NCBI GenBank assembly: GCA_001771065.1
Contig: MESQ01000037.1
Span: forward strand, 1-38,554
From: Burkholderiales bacterium RIFOXYD12_FULL_59_19
GTDB lineage: Bacteria; Pseudomonadota; Gammaproteobacteria; Burkholderiales; Burkholderiaceae_C
DNA length: 38,554 nt
Direction of reading: 5' to 3'
Shown one piece after another: positions 1 to 6,543 of this stretch. The position numbers and the translations under genes were made by a program. The stretch's first letter is position 1; the number at the start of each line of letters is the position of its first letter. The notes under the pieces were generated by a model, which was not told the origin of the DNA, made no database searches, and saw nothing but the letters and a program-made list of their open reading frames with translations.

Positions 1-1
1 C

Positions 2-127
2 GACCGCCTGCAGATCAACGCCGCCAACTGCGTGCATTGCAAGACCTGCGACATCAAGGACCCAACACAAAATATTGTGTGGGTCACACCCGAGGGCGGC
101 GGTGGACCGAATTACGCGGGCATGTAA
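2..127 (+). CDS. Electron transfer flavoprotein-ubiquinone oxidoreductase, C-terminal end (partial)
   Basis: Only the last 41 codons are in the window; the gene enters from the left edge. The readable peptide contains [12 protein letters not shown] followed by a Gly-rich PEGGGGPNY stretch and ends at TAA. This is the hallmark C-terminus of ETF-QO, where the cysteines (three here, the fourth lying upstream) ligate the 4Fe-4S cluster. The enzyme passes electrons from electron transfer flavoprotein, reduced by acyl-CoA and other dehydrogenases, to membrane ubiquinone. A strong intrinsic terminator follows 13 bases after the stop, so it ends its transcription unit. Identification is firm despite the short fragment. 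Confidence 0.92.
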   Translation, partial: DRLQINAANCVHCKTCDIKDPTQNIVWVTPEGGGGPNYAGM

Positions 128-140
128 ACGCCCCGCGCCG

Positions 141-165
141 AGCCCGTCACCTGACGGGCTTTTTT
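141..165 (+). terminator. Rho-independent terminator after ETF-QO
   Basis: A GC-rich hairpin with arms AGCCCGTC and GACGGGCT around a four-base loop (ACCT) is followed at once by a run of T. It lies directly downstream of the ETF-QO stop and fits a classical intrinsic terminator. Confidence 0.88.
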
Positions 166-175
166 GTGACCACAA
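164..175. promoter_or_regulatory. Palindrome TTGTG-AC-CACAA, candidate vapBC operator
   Basis: A perfect 5+2+5 inverted repeat lies about 47 bases before the antitoxin start, partly overlapping the T-run of the preceding terminator. Toxin-antitoxin operons are usually autoregulated through palindromes in this position, so it is a candidate operator. The assignment is by position and symmetry only. Confidence 0.35.
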
Positions 176-221
176 TTTATCAATTAATGCTAGGATGTGG
201 GCTCATCTCAAAGGCAAATTC

Positions 222-527
222 ATGGAAATTTCGATCCGCGAACTCAAAGCCAACCCGGCCCGCGCCATTGCCCTGACGCGCTCCGGGCAGCGTGTGCAAA
301 TCACCTCGCACCGCAAAGTGGTGGCCGAACTGGTGGCACCCGCGCCGGTAACCCCGCCCCAACACGAGCTGACCGACGAAGAGGCCATTGCGCGACTGAT
401 GGCCTCAGGCTTTGTTGCCGAGCCGGCGACAAGGCCTTTCAAACTCGGCAAAGCCGTTGTTTTCCCGCCCGGACCCGACGGACAAACCATGAGCGACCTG
501 GTCATTGAATTGAGAGGGCCACGGTGA
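222..527 (+). CDS. Type II antitoxin, Phd/YefM family
   Basis: A 101-aa protein starting MEISIRELKANPARAIAL, the typical N-terminal DNA-binding fold of Phd/YefM-type antitoxins (IS.rElk.n...li..a..G..v.IT..gk.vA.l). The C-terminal part (about residues 55-101) is polar and less conserved, as expected for the toxin-wrapping segment. The ATG at 222 was chosen over upstream in-frame codons because the family's conserved N-terminus begins there. The stop codon overlaps the GTG start of the toxin gene (GTGA), indicating translational coupling. It likely neutralises the downstream PIN toxin and represses its own promoter. Confidence 0.85.
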   Translation: MEISIRELKANPARAIALTRSGQRVQITSHRKVVAELVAPAPVTPPQHELTDEEAIARLMASGFVAEPATRPFKLGKAVVFPPGPDGQTMSDLVIELRGPR

Positions 528-952
528 TTCTGTTTTGCGACACATCGGCACTGATGAAACTCTATGCCCAGGAGCAGAGCAGTGACTGGACGCGCATGCA
601 AGTTGAAAGTGCGCAAACGTGCATCGTCAGTCAAGTCACCTGGGTTGAGATGTGCTCAGCGCTGTCACTCAAGGGCCGCACAAACCAACTCACACAACCA
701 CAAATCACTTCAGCTCTGGAAAGGCTGAAGCTCGAATGGCCCGGGTATGTGCGGCTTGCGCTCGACAACTTGCTGATCATCACCGCCGGTGAACTCGCCC
801 TGAGCTTCGGTCTGCGCGCTTATGACAGCCTGCAACTCGCCAGCGCCCAACGCGCGCACAGTCAAGCCGGTAACACCCTGGCTTTTGCCTGCTTTGACAA
901 ACAACTCAATGCCGCGGCCATCGCCCTTGGCATCAAGACGCTGAATCAATGA
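524..952 (+). CDS. VapC-type PIN-domain ribonuclease toxin
   Basis: A 142-aa PIN-domain protein starting with GTG. The acidic metal-binding residues are present in order: Asp in FCDTSALMKLY near the N-terminus, Glu in TWVEMCSAL, Asp in LRAYDSLQLASA, and a last Asp in ACFDKQL. VapC toxins are Mg-dependent endoribonucleases, often acting on tRNA or rRNA and held inactive by their antitoxin. Length and motifs match an intact toxin. The start overlaps the antitoxin stop, the usual antitoxin-first order. The target RNA cannot be told from sequence. Confidence 0.88.
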   Translation: MILFCDTSALMKLYAQEQSSDWTRMQVESAQTCIVSQVTWVEMCSALSLKGRTNQLTQPQITSALERLKLEWPGYVRLALDNLLIITAGELALSFGLRAYDSLQLASAQRAHSQAGNTLAFACFDKQLNAAAIALGIKTLNQ

Positions 953-956
953 AAAA

Positions 957-978
957 CCTGATGACACAAGGCATCAGG
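957..978. other. Hairpin CCTGATG...CATCAGG after the toxin gene
   Basis: A 7-bp inverted repeat with an 8-base loop begins 5 bases after the vapC stop. No T-run follows on the plus strand, while an A-run precedes it, so it would resemble a terminator only for minus-strand transcription. It may be a weak or Rho-assisted 3' end. Confidence 0.3.
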
Positions 979-1055
979 CATATTTCAGCCTATCGTGCCC
1001 CACCCCTTTTGTATGCGCCTGCGATGGGTGCCCGGTTGGCAACCCAAGGTGCCTC

Positions 1056-1742
1056 ATGATTCACACCCATGCCCTGACCTTCCAGTACCCGAACGGCAGC
1101 AAGCTCACGTTTCCCGACGTGAGCTTGCTGCCGCAAGGCGCCGTGCTGCTGCTGAGTGGACCCTCGGGCTGTGGCAAATCGACCTGGTTGGCGCTGGTGG
1201 CTGCCTTGATGTTGCCCACCTCCGGTGAGGTGACGGTTGCCGGGCAGCACCTGACGACACTTAAAAAAATAGCGGCTGACGCCTGGCGGGCAAAGGCCAT
1301 CGGCTTTTTACCGCAAAAATTGCATTTGAGTGCGGCGCTCACCGTGGCGCAAAACCTCGCATTGGCGCAGTGGGCCAGCGGCACACGCGAGGATCAGGCC
1401 GCCATCACCCAGGCGCTGGCAGCCTTGGGGGTCGCCGATCTGGCACAACGCTTGCCCTCGCAACTCTCCGGTGGCCAGGCCCAGCGTGCCGCGCTGGCGC
1501 GTGCCGTACTGCTGAACCCGAAAGTGATTCTGGCCGACGAACCCACTGCCAGCCTGGATGACGACGCTGCGGCCAATGCGGTTACGCTGTTGCTGACCAC
1601 CGCCCAGGCACAGGGCGCCACACTGGTGATTGCCACCCATGATGCGCGCGTGGCGGCCGCGCTTGAGCCGGTGTTGGCACCGCAAAACCGCCTGCAAATG
1701 CTGACATTGCCGCGCCGGACAGACAGCGATTCGAGTGCTTGA
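1056..1742 (+). CDS. ABC transporter ATP-binding protein (LolD/MacB type)
   Basis: A 228-aa cytoplasmic ATPase. Walker A is GPSGCGKST (residues 35-43), the Q-loop is in GFLPQ, the signature LSGGQ is at 137-141, and Walker B with catalytic Glu is VILADEP (D161, E162), followed by the switch histidine in ATHD. It belongs to the LolD/MacB class that drives FtsX-type permeases performing mechanical work on envelope substrates rather than channel transport. An AAGGT ribosome site sits 5 bases before ATG 1056. The stop overlaps the permease start by one base (TGATG), so the two are one unit. Together with the downstream DUF3299-like genes it resembles zinc-associated ABC clusters of other Proteobacteria. 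Confidence 0.87.
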   Translation: MIHTHALTFQYPNGSKLTFPDVSLLPQGAVLLLSGPSGCGKSTWLALVAALMLPTSGEVTVAGQHLTTLKKIAADAWRAKAIGFLPQKLHLSAALTVAQNLALAQWASGTREDQAAITQALAALGVADLAQRLPSQLSGGQAQRAALARAVLLNPKVILADEPTASLDDDAAANAVTLLLTTAQAQGATLVIATHDARVAAALEPVLAPQNRLQMLTLPRRTDSDSSA

Positions 1743-2944
1743 TGAAAACACTCTCCCTGGCCTGGTCTTACCTTTGGTCGCGCCCTTTAAGCGCCACGCT
1801 GAACCTGCTGCTGCTCAGCCTGGGCCTGGCTTCCATCACCTTTTTGCTGTTGGTCTCAAACCAACTCAACAAAGCCTTTGAACGCGACTTACATGGCATT
1901 GACGTGGTGGTGGGGGCCAAGGGTAGCCCGATGCAGCTGATTTTGTCGGGCGTGTTCCACATCGACGTGCCGCCCGGAAACGTGCCGCTGCAAGCCGTGC
2001 AGGCGCTGCAACAGCACCCGATGGTGGCGCAGGTGATTCCGATCAGCCTGGGCGATAACTTGCACGGCTTTCGCATTGTCGGCACGTCGCACGACTACAT
2101 CACCCATTACCAGGCCCAACTGGCGCAAGGCCAGCTCTGGACCCAGCCGATGCAGGTGGTGCTGGGAACCACCGCAGCGCGCAAGCTGGGCTTGCTGATG
2201 GGCAATAGCTTTGTCGGCAGCCATGGTCTGGCCGAGGGTGGCCATGCCCACGGCGACAGTCACTACACCGTGGTTGGCATCCTGGCCCCCAGCGGCAGTG
2301 TGCTCGACCGTCTGATCCTGACCGACACCGCCTCGGTTTGGAAAGTGCACGAAGATGACACTGCGCTGGACGAGGAAGACCGGGCCATCCTGATGGAAGA
2401 GCGTGAAGTCACGCTGGCCCTGGTGCGCTACAAGTCGCCCTTGGCGGCAGTGAGCTTTCCGCGTTATATCAACACCAGCACCGACATGCAGGCGGCCGCC
2501 CCGGCGTTGGAAATCACCCGGCTGTTGCGTATGCTCGGCCTGGGCACCGACGTGCTGCGCACCTTTGCCGGGGTGTTGCTGCTCACCGCCGGTTTGAGTG
2601 TGTTCATCGCGCTGTGGGGCGCGGTGCGTGAACGCCGGGGTGATTTGGCGCTGTTGCGCATGCTGGGCGCAGCACCGCATAAAGTGGCAAGCTTGTTGTT
2701 GCTGGAAGCCCTGTGGCTCGGGCTGTTGGCAGCGGTATTGGGTGTGCTGGCCGGGCAAGGTATGGCGCTCGGACTGGGGTGGCTGCTGCAATTGGACAAC
2801 TCTTTGCTGATTGGCGGCCTGATCTGGCCACCAGAGCTCTGGGTGGTGCCCGCGGTGGCATTGGGGGTGTCGCTGGTGGCTGCCATTTTGCCGGCGCTGG
2901 GAGCGTATCGTGTCAGCGTGTTGGAACTTTTACAAGGCAAGTAA
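1742..2944 (+). CDS. FtsX-family ABC transporter permease
   Basis: A 400-aa permease with one N-terminal membrane helix (about residues 15-40), a large periplasmic domain, and three C-terminal helices, the MacB/LolC-like topology of the FtsX family. The C-terminal portion contains the ERRGDLALLRMLGA stretch typical of the coupling region with its ATPase. An alternative TTG start lies one codon upstream; ATG 1742 is preferred. A His-rich periplasmic loop (GHAHGDSH, about residues 167-174) is unusual for lipoprotein sorting permeases and suggests contact with a metal ion. Operon partners are the upstream ATPase and the downstream Cys/His protein. Confidence 0.85.
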   Translation: MKTLSLAWSYLWSRPLSATLNLLLLSLGLASITFLLLVSNQLNKAFERDLHGIDVVVGAKGSPMQLILSGVFHIDVPPGNVPLQAVQALQQHPMVAQVIPISLGDNLHGFRIVGTSHDYITHYQAQLAQGQLWTQPMQVVLGTTAARKLGLLMGNSFVGSHGLAEGGHAHGDSHYTVVGILAPSGSVLDRLILTDTASVWKVHEDDTALDEEDRAILMEEREVTLALVRYKSPLAAVSFPRYINTSTDMQAAAPALEITRLLRMLGLGTDVLRTFAGVLLLTAGLSVFIALWGAVRERRGDLALLRMLGAAPHKVASLLLLEALWLGLLAAVLGVLAGQGMALGLGWLLQLDNSLLIGGLIWPPELWVVPAVALGVSLVAAILPALGAYRVSVLELLQGK

Positions 2945-3196
2945 ATGATGAAAAGTTGGACTATTAATTTAATGGGTATGGCGGCAGCAGCTATTTTTTC
3001 AGTAGCCACTGCGGCCGAACTGGACAAGGCGACCCAGGAAGACATTGCCCGCCACCGGGCCATGGCCACAGCCCATGAAAACGCCGCCAGGTGCCTGGAG
3101 TCAGGCAAGCCTGATGCAGTGTGCGAAAAGCAATTGCAGGTCGAATGCAAGGGCTTGGGTATTGGCAAGTTTTGCGGCCTGAAGCACACGCATTAA
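2945..3196 (+). CDS. Small secreted protein with four Cys and a His tail
   Basis: An 83-aa protein beginning with a signal peptide (hydrophobic segment ending near residue 24, VATAA). The mature part is charged and has four cysteines (RCLESGKPDAVC, VECKGLGIGKFC) and ends KHTH. The even number of cysteines suggests two disulfides or a metal site in the periplasm. An AAGG ribosome site 7 bases upstream favours the first ATG of the ATGATG pair. It starts directly after the permease stop, so it belongs to the ABC operon. I do not know a named family; by context it could be a periplasmic metal-binding accessory. Confidence 0.7.
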   Translation: MMKSWTINLMGMAAAAIFSVATAAELDKATQEDIARHRAMATAHENAARCLESGKPDAVCEKQLQVECKGLGIGKFCGLKHTH

Positions 3197-3225
3197 TATC
3201 CCCGGCTACCTGAGAAACTTGCACC

Positions 3226-3780
3226 ATGAGTCCACTGAAATTTTTTGGATCAGCAGCTGTTATGTCGGCAAAATCTGTCGCGCTGATGCTGGTATTGGCG
3301 GCTTGCCTGCTGCCGCTGGGCGGCAAAGCGCAGCCGGTTCCGGTGAATGCCGCCGATTTACCTCCGGGTTCTGGTCCCGGCATTCACAGTCCCAATAGCC
3401 CGTTTGCGCCCTTGTCGCAACGGACTGATGTGCTGCCATGGTCACTGCTGACTGACGTCAAGCCCCACCTGGTGAACAAGCGTTTGTTGCCCGTTTTCCC
3501 CGCGGCTGTACAAGCCCTGAACGACAAGACCAAGCGTATTCAGGGGTTCATGATGCCGCTTGAGCCAGGCGAAAAACACACGCATTTTTTGTTGACCTCA
3601 GTGCCACTCACCTGTTCATTCTGTACCCCCGGCGGACCAGAGAGCATGGTCGAGGTGTACACCAAAAGCGCCATCAAATACACCATGGAAGCCGTGGTCG
3701 TAGAAGGCAAGCTGCAGGTGCTGTCAGACGACCCCTTTGGTTTGTATTACCGCATGTCCGACGGCGTGGCAGTGAAATAG
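3226..3780 (+). CDS. DUF3299-like periplasmic protein (Cys-containing)
   Basis: A 184-aa exported protein. The start is either ATG 3226 or ATG 3262; both give a hydrophobic signal, and the LAAC stretch could act as a lipobox. The mature protein carries the DUF3299-type core: a strand pattern around IQGFMMPLEPGEKHTHF, then LTCSFCTPGGP with two cysteines, then a VVEGKLQV strand and a GLYYRMSDG terminus. DUF3299 proteins have no established enzyme activity but recur beside zinc-regulated ABC transporters. It lies 29 bases after the Cys/His protein and is probably cotranscribed with the ABC genes. Assignment rests on recalled family patterns. Confidence 0.7.
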   Translation: MSPLKFFGSAAVMSAKSVALMLVLAACLLPLGGKAQPVPVNAADLPPGSGPGIHSPNSPFAPLSQRTDVLPWSLLTDVKPHLVNKRLLPVFPAAVQALNDKTKRIQGFMMPLEPGEKHTHFLLTSVPLTCSFCTPGGPESMVEVYTKSAIKYTMEAVVVEGKLQVLSDDPFGLYYRMSDGVAVK

Positions 3781-3857
3781 CGGTTCGCCACTCAACGCCA
3801 AGCCACGAATTGAGCCGACCTACCACCAGGCATTTCGTCGTTTTTACTTCAAACCTC

Positions 3858-4502
3858 ATGATTGACTTTTATGCCACGCGTTTGCTGACTGCATTGGTCT
3901 GCAGTGCCTGGCTGGCGCCGGTCTCGGCCACAGCCGTCCCGCAAAATGTGGTGACAAGCTTGTTAGCCCATGCCGAACTGGTGCGACAGGGTTCGGTACC
4001 AGCGCCACCGGCTGGCGTGCAAGACATGCAATGGCAGCAACTCTACCCGGCCAACTGGAAACCAGGGAAAATTCTGGATCAACTGGGTGTTGGCAAGCTG
4101 CAAGATGATGACCCCCAAGCCCCAAGCATCATGGCCAAAATCAGCCGAGCCTGGCAGGCTGCCCCGGTGATGTCAAAGCCGATTGACGGCGCCGTTCGGC
4201 TCACCGGGTTTGCGGTGATGCCCAAAGCCGCGGCCGATGCCAGCGACACGGTGATTCTGGTGCCTTATTACGGTGCCTGCATCCACACGCCACCACCGCC
4301 ATCTAACCAGATGGTGCTGGTCAAACTCAAACAAAAAATTCCCACCACCATGTACCAGTTTCCAATTTGGGTCACGGGCAAGCTGCTGGTTAAATCGAGC
4401 TCCACCGAGCATGGCCGGGTAGCATATCGGATTGACAACGCCACTTGGGAGCCCTACCCCTACCTGAAGTACCCCATACCCAAATACCAATTACCGCGCT
4501 GA
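3858..4502 (+). CDS. Second DUF3299-like periplasmic protein
   Basis: A 214-aa exported protein; the signal peptide runs to about residue 26 (APVSATA). ATG 3858 is chosen because it begins the signal peptide; a TTG 48 bases upstream is less likely. The DUF3299 core is clearer here than in the neighbour: RLTGFAVMP, then VPYYGACIHTPPPPSNQ, the characteristic Cys-His-Pro-rich motif. The following MVLVKLK and WVTGKL strands complete the fold. It follows the first DUF3299-like gene by 77 bases in the same direction. Two different paralogues next to one ABC transporter hints at two steps or partners in the same process. Function unknown; metal handling is an inference from context. Confidence 0.75.
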   Translation: MIDFYATRLLTALVCSAWLAPVSATAVPQNVVTSLLAHAELVRQGSVPAPPAGVQDMQWQQLYPANWKPGKILDQLGVGKLQDDDPQAPSIMAKISRAWQAAPVMSKPIDGAVRLTGFAVMPKAAADASDTVILVPYYGACIHTPPPPSNQMVLVKLKQKIPTTMYQFPIWVTGKLLVKSSSTEHGRVAYRIDNATWEPYPYLKYPIPKYQLPR

Positions 4503-4602
4503 GTCAAGCCGCTGCAAAACCAACGCCAGCGATCTGGCCCATGACCCAATCGCCGTGCCGTGCGTCGATTCTGCTGGTAAGCGCCCTGCACGCCACACCA
4601 TG

Positions 4603-4608
4603 TAGAAT
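4603..4608 (+). promoter_or_regulatory. Possible -10 element (TAGAAT) of the gcv operon
   Basis: TAGAAT lies 8 bases before the first riboswitch stem, where a -10 box should be if transcription starts just upstream of the aptamer. No convincing -35 hexamer was seen, so this is weak. Confidence 0.3.
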
Positions 4609-4615
4609 TTGCCCC

Positions 4616-4868
4616 GTCAGGAGAGAGCCAGCCCCGCGAGGCAGGCCGCCGAAGGCGCAGAGTGGCTGATCACAGCCGTTTGAACGCTCAGGCAAAAAGG
4701 ACTGACAAACGTCACGGCGTCGCCAGACTTTGTGACGACTCCCCACTGGAGAGAGGTCCGAATTGGCGCTTGCGCCCATGCGGCCCCACCGAAGGAGCAA
4801 CCCGCAGCCCAAGCCCACCGATGGCGACAAGGCACGGCGAATCTCTCAGGTAAAGCGGACAGCGGGGG
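4616..4868 (+). ncRNA. Tandem glycine riboswitch
   Basis: Two consecutive glycine aptamers are visible. Aptamer 1 is closed by GTCAG (4616-4620) with CTGAC (4702-4706) and contains GGAGAGAG, CCGAAGGCGCA and CTCAGGCAAAAAGGAC. After a linker of about 34 bases, aptamer 2 repeats the plan with CTGGAGAGAGG, CACCGAAGGAGCAA and CTCTCAGGTAAAGCGGAC, closed by CCCC (4741-4744) with GGGG. These are the conserved blocks of the gcvT RNA element, which binds glycine and turns on glycine cleavage genes when glycine is abundant. Its position 67 bases before gcvT fits exactly. Confidence 0.95.
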
Positions 4869-4872
4869 CAGC

Positions 4873-4902
4873 CCATGGCATTGACACACGGTCAGGCCAT
4901 GG
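4873..4902 (+). promoter_or_regulatory. Hairpin between riboswitch and gcvT, candidate expression platform
   Basis: CCATGGC (4873-4879) can pair with GCCATGG (4896-4902), with an inner TTGAC/GTCAG helix, giving a long stem directly after aptamer 2. It is followed by AATTTGATTG rather than a clean T-run, so it could be a poor terminator or a structure that affects access to the GGAG ribosome site at 4927-4930. Confidence 0.5.
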
Positions 4903-4935
4903 AATTTGATTGCCCTCTGCTCTATTGGAGTATTA

Positions 4936-6093
4936 ATGTCCGCCACGCCTGACAATCTTCTGCAAGTTCCCCTGAACGACCTGCACCTTGCCCTGGGGGC
5001 CCGCATGGTGCCTTTTGCAGGCTACTCTATGCCGGTGCAATACCCCGAGGGCCTGATGGCCGAGCACAAACACACGCGCACGGCGGCTGGCTTGTTCGAT
5101 GTGTCTCACATGGGCCAGTTGCGCCTGGTCGGACCTGATGCCGCAGCCGCATTTGAGAGCCTGATTCCGGTTGACGTGATCGACTTGGGGCTAGGCAAAC
5201 AGCGCTACGGTCTGCTGCTCAATGAGACCGGCGGCATCATCGACGACCTGATGTTTGTCAACCGCGACTATGCCCACGGTGGCGACATCTTTGTCATTGT
5301 CAACGGCGCCTGCAAGGTGGGCGACATCGCACACATTCAGGCCAAAATCGGCAACCGTTGTCAGGTCATCCCCATGCCCGAACGCGCGCTGCTGGCGCTG
5401 CAAGGCCCGCAAGCCGTGACCGCCCTGTCGCGTCTGGCCCCTGGCGTTGAGAAACTGGTGTTCATGACCAGTGGCAGCTTCACGGTAGACACCGGAGCGC
5501 AAAAAATCGAGGTGTTCTTGACCCGCAGCGGCTACACCGGCGAAGACGGTTTTGAAATCTCGGTCGACGCATCTGATGCCATGGTGCTGGCCAAGGCGCT
5601 GCTGGCGCAACCCGAAGTCAAACCGATTGGCCTGGGCGCGCGCAACTCCTTGCGGCTGGAAGCGGGCCTACCGCTTTATGGCAACGACATAAACACGACC
5701 ACCACGCCAGTCGAAGCCGGCCTGCAATGGGCCATCCAAAAGGTGCGCCGCGCCGGTGGTGCACGCATGGGCGGATTCCCGGGTGCCGACAAAATTTTGG
5801 CGCAACTGGGCGATGAGGCAGGTTCGGTCACCCGCAAGCGTGTTGGACTGAAGGCGCTGGCGCGTATTCCGGTACGTGAGCATGTTGAGTTGCAAAACCA
5901 GGCCGGTGAGCACATCGGCGAAGTCACCAGCGGCCTGCTCGGCCCCACCATTGACCAGCCCATCGCCATGGGTTATGTGCCGCCGGCATTGGCCACGCTG
6001 GGCAGCCTGGTCAATGCCATCGTGCGCGGCAAGCCAGTCAAAATGGAAGTGGTGACCATGCCTTTTGTACCCACCAACTATTTCCGCGGTTAA
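4936..6093 (+). CDS. gcvT: Glycine cleavage system T protein (aminomethyltransferase)
   Basis: A 385-aa cytoplasmic enzyme that takes the aminomethyl group from lipoyl-GcvH and transfers the methylene to tetrahydrofolate, releasing ammonia. It begins with the GcvT pattern MVPFAGYSMPVQYPEG and GLFDVSHMGQ; RSGYTGEDGFEI, RLEAGLPLYGND and the C-terminal GEVTSG segment are all present. Length is slightly above the usual 360-375 because of an N-terminal extension and an Arg/Gly-rich insert near residue 275 (RRAGGARMGG). ATG 4936 has GGAG five bases upstream; an earlier TTG in frame is unlikely. It is first in the riboswitch-controlled gcvTHP operon. Confidence 0.96.
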   Translation: MSATPDNLLQVPLNDLHLALGARMVPFAGYSMPVQYPEGLMAEHKHTRTAAGLFDVSHMGQLRLVGPDAAAAFESLIPVDVIDLGLGKQRYGLLLNETGGIIDDLMFVNRDYAHGGDIFVIVNGACKVGDIAHIQAKIGNRCQVIPMPERALLALQGPQAVTALSRLAPGVEKLVFMTSGSFTVDTGAQKIEVFLTRSGYTGEDGFEISVDASDAMVLAKALLAQPEVKPIGLGARNSLRLEAGLPLYGNDINTTTTPVEAGLQWAIQKVRRAGGARMGGFPGADKILAQLGDEAGSVTRKRVGLKALARIPVREHVELQNQAGEHIGEVTSGLLGPTIDQPIAMGYVPPALATLGSLVNAIVRGKPVKMEVVTMPFVPTNYFRG

Positions 6094-6154
6094 CGTCTTT
6101 TCTAGTCCAATCACTCACTTTTTCACTTTTTTATTTCATTTTTAAAGAATCACC

Positions 6155-6529
6155 ATGACGATCAAATACACCCCCGACCACGAATGGATCAAGATTGACG
6201 GCGACATCGGCACCGTTGGCATCACCCACCACGCGCAAGACGCCCTGGGTGATGTGGTGTTTGTCGACCTGCCCGAAGTAGGCAAAACCTATGCCCAAAA
6301 AGACCCTGCTGCCGTCGTTGAGTCGGTCAAGGCCGCTGCCGACGTCTACATGCCAGCCAACGGCGAGGTCACTGAGGTGAACGAAGCGCTGCGCGACGAC
6401 CCCTCGCTGGCCAATTCCGACCCGCTGGGCGCAGGCTGGTTCTACAAATTCAAGCTAGCCAACCCGGCCGACCTGGATGCCTTCATGGACGAGACCAGTT
6501 ACACCGCTTTTGCCGCTGACGCCCACTGA
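6155..6529 (+). CDS. gcvH: Glycine cleavage system H protein (lipoyl carrier)
   Basis: A 124-aa protein of standard GcvH length. It starts [13 protein letters not shown] and carries the lipoylation site in [10 protein letters not shown] with Lys59, followed by PANGEV and the conserved LNxxP-like loop. The lipoyl arm shuttles the aminomethyl intermediate between GcvP and GcvT and is reoxidised by lipoamide dehydrogenase, which is not encoded in this window. It sits 61 bases after gcvT across a T-rich gap, with AAAGAA as ribosome site, and 14 bases before gcvP. Confidence 0.96.
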   Translation: MTIKYTPDHEWIKIDGDIGTVGITHHAQDALGDVVFVDLPEVGKTYAQKDPAAVVESVKAAADVYMPANGEVTEVNEALRDDPSLANSDPLGAGWFYKFKLANPADLDAFMDETSYTAFAADAH

Positions 6530-6543
6530 TCAGGCCGCCCATC

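Noticed and set aside
1261..1300. AAAAAATAGCGGCTGACGC in the first ABC ATPase gene, similar to the interspersed repeat
   Set aside because: Similarity stops after about 15 bases and the protein has normal length and conserved residues there, so chance resemblance is likely.
2975..3000. AGCAGCTATTTTTTCAG in the signal peptide of the 83-aa protein, resembling the repeat core on the minus strand
   Set aside because: Only the A-run and TAGCTGCT match; a signal peptide rich in Ala codons can give this by chance.
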